Source: Rotaria macrura (taxonomy: Eukaryota > Rotifera > Eurotatoria > Philodinida > Philodinidae). From it: a DNA stretch of 64,000 bases. The stretch lies in the NCBI GenBank assembly GCA_900239685.1, contig OENT01000081.1:124001-188000 (forward strand), read 5' to 3'. Shown piece after piece: positions 26,803 to 37,900 of this stretch. Position 1 is the first letter of the stretch, and each line of letters begins with the position of its first letter. The notes below the pieces were generated by a model. The model worked only from the letters and a program-made list of their open reading frames with translations, was not told the origin of the DNA and made no database searches. Both the position numbers and the translations under genes were made by a program.

Positions 26803-29800
26803 TCAAAAAAGTCGGCCGCGGCAATTTTTTGAACCACAAAAACATTTCACTTCACGATCAGGTAACAATTCACAATTATAATGCCAAGTGAGTTCTAAGC
26901 AAAAAAGAAAAGAAAAGCATTTCAAGTCTCGACAAGATATTTCTCTTTTCGTTCAATGGAATTGATGACTAGTGAACGAGTATTTCTTTTTTCTAATATG
27001 ATTTCTTATCGTAGAAAAATCCATAATAAATACTACTTTACTTTTCCAAAAACGATTCATATCGATGAGAGTATTTACCTTCTCCTGCTTTAATACGAGT
27101 ACTCGTAAATAGAGCTAAATGTGGAAAATGTAAATCATGAGATTCAATGAACACATTTTGAATGTACATATTTGGATTACATGAATGATTAAAATATTTG
27201 CCTAAATTACTATATAAACTTCCATCAATAACGAACGGTTCACCATCATCATTATCCTCAAAATCCTCATCATCATCATTAACTGCATAATGAATTTGTC
27301 TAACTAGATCAAGACTTGTTTGATATTTATCATCCATTGTTTGAGCACGTTCATGTCCTTGATCTGATGTTATTAATTCTCCAACATATTGACAAATAAA
27401 TGTTCCTCGTGGTAAATCGTGTAAAGTACGTAGGCCCCAACCTTTATTTTTATCTTTGAACAATTGTAATTGTACAAATAAACCTTGTTGTACCAGACGA
27501 TTTGAACAGTGTTGAAGATGACATGAACATTTTGAATTGCATTCATAGATACCACTTGATACAGGATTTAGTAAACGTTTTCGTTGATAACCCATACTTT
27601 TTATTATTTGTGTTAATGTATGACGATTTTTTTGTTTGTCAATAACAAATGCATCGTGATTGAATAATGCTTGATCTAATGTTTTACGAAAACATGCACA
27701 CTTCATTCGATTTCTGCAACTTCAAAATAAAAAGAAATTCTCCTACGATGTAATACTACAAAAATAAGCATGTCTCTCTTATCGAAGTATCGGTACATAA
27801 AAAATTCGTGTTAAAGTATTTTTCTCATATGTGCATGGGATGTTTTTCGTCATAAAAGTGACAGCAGAAATATGAAGAAAAACCTCGACTCTTTATCAGA
27901 GTTGCTATACAAGTGTTGAAACATGAGTTTTATTTCGAGAGAATACTTCGCATATCTGAACGAGGACTTTGTATTTCGATATATCGACGAGAAATAATCT
28001 ATAGAGGATGTTGTCTTTGAAAATTATTGTTCTTTTTTTATATTCTTCTTTGTGTCTAGTATTGCTTGCTATTCATGTCTTGTCGTGGATGTCCATTAAA
28101 ATCTGATCATTTCTACTTTGTTGTCGTCATGAACATCTTTTATGCACTATAGTCTATCAGAAATCTGCCTCTAAAAGACAACAATATATATTATTTATAG
28201 TTACAACAAGCATTGCCTTTCGTATTCACTGATTGTGGAAGAAAATTTGAATATGATTTTCTAATCTTCGGGAAACTTACTTATCAGTACAATTGCAGCA
28301 CGATGTCATATTTGTATCATTATATGCAGCATTAATTCGATTATCGTATGGACGAATTCGAGTAATATATGTAAAATTATCTGGTCTATCATTGTCTATA
28401 TCATTGTATACAGGGATTCGAATTTGTTCTCGACCGTTTGAAAGATCATTGATAATGATAAATCTTTTATTGAATTTTTCTATGGCTGGTGTAAAACGTG
28501 TCATGAGGTCGTCGACAAAAAATCTTATTGACAATTTCGATTTCGTTCTATAGAGATATTTTTCAATGTCTTCAAGTGAATAAAGTGTACGACGACATGG
28601 CGTACGATAACCACGAGGTTTACCATTTATAATCGACCATTGATATTCGAATGGAAGTAAAAATGGATTTGTAATTATAGTATTCGTATGAAAATTTTCT
28701 TCAGCTAATAAAACACATTCATGACTACACTTATGAGCTGTATAAGGTAAACTATTGAGTACACGAAATTTCGGTAACAGTGTGTCAGTGTAATAAGTTG
28801 TGAACGAATTAGCACGTGATGCTATTTGAATTTCATTATCAGACGAAGAAGATCGTCGTTGTTGAAGTTCTACTTGTTTAATATTTGATCGATCTCGAAG
28901 TTTTTTCGTGCCTAAAATTGAGAAGATATTATTTTTCTTTTTGGAATGATAAATCGACTTTAAAATGAATTGTATTTGTAATTAATTGTTTTTTTTGCTT
29001 TGGGTTTGATTTTACTATGAAGAAATTGACGTGAAAATAATTGATGATCATCATTATTTTGATAAATGGAAATAGAAGCTGAGATAGAAACAAAGCAACC
29101 AATCCATTTTAGTCGTTCGCTTATTAATCGAACCTTGAACACAAACATTGTGTCTACTTATGTATCTAGTGATTATAATACGTTCTTGGAATAAAAACAT
29201 GTGGAAATAAAACAAATCTATAATTCATGTATTCTTGTGGAATAGTTTTGAATACTTCCTATTATTGTCAGAATGCATTTGATTCTTAATTAATCATGTA
29301 ATTGGTCGTTTTCTTTTCTTTTCTTTTCTTTTACAAATACATTTTTCATGCCTGACAGACAATCTATTGTTCTGTTACACATCGTTAACTATATTTATAT
29401 ACAACATTCAATCATTTTCAGTAGAAATACCTTCATTAATATTATTAACATTCGGTTTTCGTTTACGTGTACTTGATAAATCTAAATCGTCTATCATCAT
29501 ATCATTTGTTGACACGTGAGATTTCAAAGATGATAATGACAACAACGAAGAAGATTTAAATTCTTGCGACAGTAATAATTCCTGACTTGAATCAATAGTA
29601 GGCGAATTTGAATGAATCCACATTTGTGTTTGAGATTTTCTCTCAAAAAAACATATTTTTATAAGTGAACAATCTTTATCAATGATTCTTGCATTATGAT
29701 ATTGTGTACCAAATTTCTTGACACGTATTATTGTATCAATAGGAAAATTTGTTTGCTGAGATATGGACGAATTTTGAAAGATATGCTGATAATAAGAGCG

Positions 29801-31605
29801 TAACTCTCCGTGATCAACATTTGACACATGTTTTTGAAAATCTTGACAAAGACAAAGATGAAAATCTGTTTGTAAATTATAGTAAGCTGTGTAATCATCA
29901 TAAACAATGAGATATCGATTGAGATTTTTAATGGAACAAGGTCTTTCAAGTATAAAGCCGAAAAGTGATAATGAACGATTATAAATACGTGCTCGTGTTG
30001 GTATTGAGAGTGATAAATCGGATTTACTTATATACAATTGTCGCTTGATTACACATTCCATTTTTGTTAATGACAAGGCATTAACCTGAAGTAAAGAAAA
30101 TCATGTATGAAAATTTCTAAGAGAAATTAAGATATTTATTATTATAAGATTTACTAGAACAATATGTATGTCGGAAAGATTGGAATAAGACAATGCTGTT
30201 GTACATAGTTCAATAGATGAATTGCATCTAACATGAATCAATTCAGTATTCATATCAAGTTTTACTATTAAATTCTTTAAAAGTCTATTATCTTCATGTT
30301 CAAATATATTTCTGTTTGATATTTCTTGTATTTCAATCTCATCGTCAGTTTCGTCGTCAATGACGACTTCAATACTTTGATTTGCTTCTTGTTTGTCCTA
30401 ACAGATGCTGATTTGTAACGATGTATTCGTTCGTTATTTGACAGACTTACGACTGATATCGATGATACGGTCGAACATCGATTGTTGAACATTGATGATA
30501 GTGTCTGTTCATTATTGAAATCTAGGAATTTAACAAAAAAAGAAATCAAGTAACACAATAAAATTATTTATAGGTGACGAATCGAACAAAAGTTATTCAT
30601 AAGCATATCATAAGATTAAATCAATAGTATCAAACACAAGTTGTGGATCATTCATCATTCTTGCATAGAAAAGTAGTACTCATTTTAGAATTACAAAATA
30701 TTACTAGACAAAAAATAATTCATTTTATGGTTTGGATTACTTCGATGTTTTATTTTTTTTTTCATTTAAAAATATTCATAAAGTAACATTTTGTAATATA
30801 GAAATGAACAAGTTCTAAATATTCTATAGTAGAGAATCGATCGAGTTTCAAAATGTTTTACTCTTCTTGTATGCAATAACGACATAGCCTTCAAATCGAT
30901 ACTATCAAGTCAAAGTTACTCTTTCTTATCGCTATGATTTATCCGAACAAAAAGATTAGTTTTCATGCAGTTAGATCGTGCAGCAAATCTTGTTTAATTA
31001 TTATTTATCATAACCATGAAAATATTTCGCATTAACAATAGTAAAATTATCTGATTTCGAGCATGCAGAATCAATAAAGAAACAAATATTATCATAGTAT
31101 TTTGTTTGAATAACAGCAAATATCAACAACGATTTATCTGATTCTTCAGGTTTAGTTTAATAGCACGCATACATATTATTGGATTTTACTTGCAAGTGAC
31201 ATCTCCAATTATGAAAGATGTTTTGTAGCAGAAATAATTAGATGATAAATCGGAAATAAAGAAAAATGTTTCTTTTAGATGGATGTATGTATGTTTAAAA
31301 AGGAGAAAAGCAAATACGAAGTTTAAATATACGTGTATATGTTCATATGATTTTTATTCGAATCAAGTTTGAATATATTGCTTTTACCTTATGAAACATT
31401 CAATTTTTTTATTAACTATAAGAAATTTTGTGTAATTTTTGTTTAAAAAAGTAATAAAAACTGTGCAACCAACTAACCTTTAATGGTTTTAGTCAGTCGA
31501 TAGAATGGTTCATCGTTTTCTTTGTTTTTCTAAAATGAACAAACCCATACGAAAAAGTCGATCGAAAAACCAAACAGCATATACTTGTTCTAAGAATGAA
31601 TTCAT
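26803..31605 (-). CDS. SETDB1: SETDB1 histone H3K9 methyltransferase, copy 1 (intact)
   Basis: Nuclear lysine methyltransferase of the SETDB1/ESET/eggless family. Exons in transcript order: 31585-31605, 31478-31529, 30451-30521, 30155-30397, 29431-30085, 29016-29078, 28281-28911, 27079-27719, 26803-26894; phases close to 822 aa. Domains: acidic N-terminus with SUMO-interaction-like 'SIEVVIDDE' (48-129), Tudor region (about 130-347; '[10 protein letters not shown]'), MBD (about 470-545; 'DIEKYLYRTKSKLSIRFF'), Cys-rich pre-SET (from about 572; 'CCNCTDNCRNRMKCAC'), SET (about 660-805; 'GWGLR' 672, 'YVGELI' 690, 'NHSC' 756-759) and post-SET 'CFCGSKNCRGRLF'. The SET insertion is short (an acidic run) compared with vertebrate SETDB1. 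The C-terminal motif reads WHYNC where copy 2 and canonical SETDB1 have WDYNY. For exon 8 I chose the acceptor six nt upstream because it restores a zinc-binding Cys. An upstream 955-bp intron separates exons 2 and 3. Confidence 0.93.
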
Positions 31606-31929
31606 ATTCTAAAAACAAAGTTAATAGATCTTTATGAATTGATGTTCACAAAGAACATTCTTCTATGTTGTTTTCATATTAATAATAATAACAAAAAGCT
31701 TTATGAAACAAAGATCCATAATTAACAAACAAGCTAACAAGAAAAAGTTTATAAAATACAAAAAAAAGGGGAAACAAAGTTTTAGATACTCTAAACAAAA
31801 AGCATCTCACACTATTGACTACTAGCATAAATAAAATATCTGATAATTTTGTTTTATTTTACAAAAAAGAAATGTTCTCTTTTCTTTTCTTTGGATTAAA
31901 GTCTTTGAACTATAGAGCATAGTGTTCAA
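31606..31929. other. Short gap between the two SETDB1 copies
   Basis: 324 bp of AT-rich sequence between the copy 1 start codon and the copy 2 stop codon. It must contain the copy 1 promoter and 5' UTR and the copy 2 3' end. No motif is identified with confidence. Confidence 0.5.
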
Positions 31930-34900
31930 CTACAGTAAACGACCACGACAATTAGATGCTTGACATTGACAATCAATACGAACATTGGGCATACAACCTA
32001 CTGTGTAATTGTAATCCCAACAAATTTCTATTGTGATGAAAATTTCAGAGTAATTTTGAAAGGAAATAAAAACGAATAAGAAATATTTACCTTCGCCAGC
32101 TCGAATGTTTCGACATGCAAAAAGTGCAATTACTGGAAATCGTGGATCATGAGAATTAATAAATACCTTTTTGAGTTCGAAAATAAAACAAGCGAAGAAG
32201 AAAATTATATAATAAATGGAGCAAGTCAAATCATAATTACATTCTGGATATGCACATTTGGTTTGCATGAATGATTGTAAAATCGACTTACGGAACCATA
32301 ATGTTTAGCATCAAGAATGAAACATGAATCGTCATCATCATCATCATCAGTATCACTTTGACTTTCAGTTGATAAACGACTATAATATTTTACTGGTATA
32401 TGACTTCTTCCTAGAATTTGGTCACAAGAATTATCAAAAATTAGCCTCATTTCTGTTTCATCCAACTAATCAATCCACTAAACTAAATTAGATTTTTTAT
32501 ATTTATTTTCAATGCTATGGGACGCATAGGATTTATGTAATCTTTCCCAAGATTTCTTATCTTCTTTCGTGACATATGCATTAACACTTGTCATCTTCTG
32601 GCGCAACGATATTCAGATCGGAACGTCAGCAATAAATTCGTTCTGACGTAAGATCCGAGTATCTAGATGAAACAGATGCATTTTTTTCTCGAATATATCT
32701 TTTATCATGTTATATTTACCTGTTAGTAGTGTTCGACAATGGTGCCTTTGAAAGAAGTTCTCGTATTTTATATTTTCAAGAGGATTTAAATGAAAATGAA
32801 AGTTAAGCATTACTTTGTTAACTCATATGTAGAGCAGCAATAATGAACAGCGAATCATTTAGGTAGTTCATCGATCAATTATCGAGGATTCATAAAAATC
32901 TGTTGATGGATGTTGGGAGTTTTGATAGAGTGATGAATTTGAGAGCCATTGCTTCTCATCCTATACCTATTAGTTCTACGAGTTGAGAAATTAGCTGTGT
33001 CTTTGATCGGCGATCGACGTGAACATATGAATGATCGATTGCACAAAGCTATTTATGGTAGCCTCTTAGATTGACTATTCATTTTTCGTAAGTTCGAAGT
33101 AAATGTTTTGCACCACATTTCATAGTCGATTGAAGTTCAGATACCACCTAGCTTTCTCTTGTTTTACTAATGAACATAGTCGTTTTTTGCCGTATATTCG
33201 ATACTAGGTTCTATGAGTTTCTAGTTTCTGTAAGACAAAGAATTTCCAGTACGATTCGAACATATTGGGATCTCAGTTATACATGAAGCGAATCTCAATT
33301 GATTGATCAGACTAAACGCCGTTTGAGAATAATGCAAAAGAAAAACACAGTGTGTAAATACATTTACTAGCTGAACTAACGACAGCCCGAAAAAGAAAAC
33401 CATGTTAAGAATATATTAAACCTTAGATCGATCATCCGAATATGAACTTTAATATTCAAAATTGATTGTAGTAATCATCTGAAGAGATACTGCCATTAGC
33501 GAAAAAATTATGCACGAAAAAGTCCATCGTAGGCATGTGATTCAGTGCATTAATATACCTTGATTCTCATCGTGAACACTGAAACCATTTATCTTCTTCC
33601 AAGTAAATGATATTGAAAAGGAGAGCATTGCCGCGCGCTTTTAAATGCGGTGCGAAGCAGAGCATTTGTGTGTAGTCCGACGCGATAGCTGCACATTGCA
33701 ACGTTCCATTTCGTGAAGCGATGATTTCCAGAATGGAAAATCAGAAAATAATCGCTCAAACGTGAGATCTGAGTACCGAGGGTGAACTGATTAAATTTTT
33801 TTCAATATGTTTTACCTTTCTGCGTTCATGAGCAAATATCGTCGGAAAATGACTATTATAAAATAATTTTGCCTTCTCTTCATTATAAATTAACAAAAGC
33901 TAAGCGCCACTCTGTTGATTCAGAAGCGAAGCAGCTGTTAATACGGTTGATAGTAAAAAGTGAGTCATTGAGATAATTAATCGGATATGCGAAAGATGCG
34001 CATGGAACAATACACACGGAGTATCAAATATTGAACAAAAAAAGAAATCAATATTATTGGCTTTATTTTATCTTTGAAATCGTAAATTGAAACATAGGGT
34101 GGATGTGGGCCCAGTAGTAGTGAATTAAGCAGCAGTAAGCATCATTGAATAATATAGCGTATAATCAGTTCTGATAGTTTATATTCTTGTCTGTTCTTTT
34201 ATCATGAACTTAACTTAATTGAGTCAAAATATCAAAAGGATCAGTTATTGATTGATCAATATTCGGTAGTCATTTGACAGGGTAATTCCCACTACCTATT
34301 ATACATCTCTCGCCATAATTCCTATTCGATTCCGATTAAAAATGTTCGAATTTTTCCTTGTCTTTTTTGTTGTTTTAATTGTTTTCTACACGAAGTCAGA
34401 GTTTAGTATTTGGATGCGCATCATTTCATGTGCAACTTTCGGGTTCCCACTTAATCGATGGAGTATCGACAAATTCTAGAAAGCTGTTGATACGCTGTAG
34501 CTGGATTGTCGGAGAGATAAAATTTAGAATGGGTTCTGTTGATGTTGTGGCAAAGTTATATCAACTAGTTTAGGAGAACGCTCCGTGTAAGATTGGAAAA
34601 GTAATCGATGGTATATCTTATTTCTCAGCACTGTTGGAAAAGGATTCGTTGACGGAGTACTCGTGTTCTACGTGAAATTCGTTTTTCTAAAGGCAGAAGC
34701 GAATACGTCACACCACATTTCTTACTCGAGTGAAGCTCGCGTACCATCTAGTTTTAAACGCGAGTGCCACCGAAAATAGAAAAAGAAAGTATGATTAACT
34801 TACATAAGATAGACGTTTTTTTTTGCACAACGAGACAAGGTCGATATATATGGATCTGATTCTATTGTACTTCAATTTAGGAAATAAAAATAGCGCATCG

Positions 34901-37900
34901 AATACGAACGTTGCACAACACATGAGATGATTAGCAACTTGATGAAGCATATAAGTCGAGCATTGAAATATCGATCATACGATGAAAGCAATTATTACAT
35001 TTTCTTCGTAGATATATGTTTTTATTTTTCATTGTGATCGACTTTTTCTCGTTTCAATATATAAACAGCGCAAGTATTTCCCGGTCCTGAACAATATGAA
35101 TAGTCAATGGGAAGAGATCTAGATAATCGAATTCTTATGACTCATACTAACAATGATCATATTTATGAAACAAGTGATGGAGTTCTATAAAAAATCAACT
35201 CAGAATCCTTCTAACGATAGCATATATTCACATAAGAATAACAAAGTAAAGCATAGAATTAGACAAACATGTCTTGAGGGTTTCACTTAGTATGTGAATC
35301 TGAAAAGCAAATTTAGTCTTCACCGTTAAAATAAAATCGTCTCATGGGTAAATGGAATTGACGAGCAAACTTTTCCAAGTATCTACATGCTTCTCAATAG
35401 AAAAAGTATGAGTAGAAAAATTCTAGAAGTCTGATTCGATTTTCCAGTGCATAGAAATCCTAGTTATGATTCACATAGAAAAATCAAGATTCGACCATAA
35501 ATATTTCGACAAACCTTGAATTTGTCCTCTCCTTGAAGACGATTTACTGTTTCCAAGATTTTTGACACTGAAATTGTGAATATGTCATTGTTTTTTTTTT
35601 GAGATCTTCTTTTTCATATGGTAAATCTGTATGTTGGAGAGATTTCGAAGTATTGTTGCTCACTAGATATAGTTTTAATGAAGTGGCATTTCTATACAGT
35701 AGAAAAGTAGGATATTTTCGAATTCTGTACGGCTCTTCAAATTAGCATCGCTATAGTCAAATATTGATTTTCCATTGAAACCAAGAAGAAAAGTTAAGTT
35801 GGGTGAAACCGTTCGTTGGAACTCTCATTTGATTCGAACGAAGATATTGATGATAAAAGCAAACATCTATCACGTTACATGTCTAAAAACCTTTGGTACA
35901 GAATTACAATTTTATTTTTAACTAGACATTCAACTCAGTTCTAGATATGTACCGAACGATGGAATTTCATCTTAGAATTTTACCTGTAGATAGATCAGAT
36001 TATTCTTTTGAAGAGGTATTCAATACTAAAACAAAAGTCAAGTGCTATAGATATGTCACAAAAAATGTAAATCATGTGTTAGTACAACGAATGAATAGTC
36101 TTTCGATTTGAAACTTCGAAATTTTCTTTTTCTTTGATTGTTCGCTGAATACTTAATAGAGATGGGTCTCAAATTGAGTAGAACAGAACACTCTTAACTT
36201 GAAGAAGAAAGTAGTACATGGAAATAAATCATGTTACCCTTAGTCATGCTGATTGCTTATAATGAATTTAATATGACATGAAACAATAAAGGACACATCA
36301 CATAGCCGTGTCATTAGCTATCGATTTCAATGTCTCAGAAAGTCTTACGAACGAAGTATCGAACATAATTCAACTTACCATTGGATGTTTTAACACTTTT
36401 AACATTATTTTTTTTTGATTTCTTTCGTTTTTTTTTGTTATTGGTATTCAAATGACTCCTATGATCTAATATAGCCAAATATTTAAAATCACGTTTCGTT
36501 GCCATTGCTTCGGTTATCAATTCTCCAACATAAGAATTGATAAAACTGCAATGAAAAACAACCATCGTCTTTTTTTTGTATGCAGTCATTCTTTGGTTTT
36601 CATCTAAATTTACCTTCCACGCGGTATATCATGAAGAACACGTAAACCCCAACCTTTTGTATTCGTATGAAATAATTGTAATTGTTGATATAAATTATTT
36701 TGTACAACACGATTCGTACATTGTTTCGTATGACATGAACATTTCGAATTGCATTCAAATATTCCACTCCATACGGGTACTTTCAAACGTTGATGAGTAT
36801 ATGCGAAGCGTAGAATCATCTGTTCATCAGATAAATTTTGTCGTTGCCAATTTAATATTTGTTCATTGTGATTTAATTTCGCTTGTTCAAATGTTTTAAG
36901 CCAACATGGGCATTTTATTCGATTTCGACAACTGTAGAAGAAGAAAACACAAAAGGTAAGAACAAAAAGAAAGTTTTTTTTTTCCCATCACTAAAACTTA
37001 CTTATCGGTACACGAACAACATGTCATTGTTGTTCTATCATCAAGAAATGTTAAAGTCGAATGTGTTTCTATTCCATACACAAATGGCTTGGGAAGACTA
37101 GAGTTATTTTCGTTGTACACTGGTATTTTAACGTATTCTTTTCCTTGAGAAATATCACTGTTACGAATGTACTTGGAATCATATTCAATGCATGCTTCGA
37201 GACGTGTCGTACGATCCTCAACAAAAAACTTAACTGATAATTTAGAATTAGTTCGTAATAAATATTCTTCGATTTCATTTAATGATAATAATGAACGACC
37301 ACATGGTGAACGATACAAATAATTTGATTTTGAACATCCTATTTTATGTGTGGAAGGTTTCTTTTTGAATGGACCTTTTCCACAACGGTCAATATGTAGA
37401 TAGTTCCAACCGCACCTGTTTGGAATAGATCAACCATTTTTAAAGTAGAGAAAGTATCAATCTTACGTGAATGGCAATGTATATGGATTTTCTAAGATAC
37501 AGTTAGGAAAGAAGTTTTGCTCAGATGTCAATACACAGTGCGACGAACATCGATGAATTTCGTAGAAATTCGAAGACTGCACATGTTTCGTTAATGGTGA
37601 AGATGAACGAGATTCTACAAAAAAACAAATATATATATATAGATTTCAAGATTATTCATGAACAATTTATAGAAAATCATGAAGTTTTACACATGTTGTT
37701 TTACTGTATATGTACGGATGTACACCGTACGGATCATTCCAAATTTTGTTTGATGATCAATAGAGACGTAAGCTTTCGGATGAAACACATCTCAAACTAT
37801 GAGAGAAAGACTTATTACAACTTGAACTGACAAACTCCTAATCTGTTGTTTTTGAATAAATTATTGTATGAATTTGAACATAATTCAAGAGAGATCATCA

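Noticed and set aside
34379-34573. 64-codon plus-strand frame in the SETDB1 copy 2 gap
   Set aside because: No domain and not consistent with the strand or phase needed for a missing SETDB1 exon.
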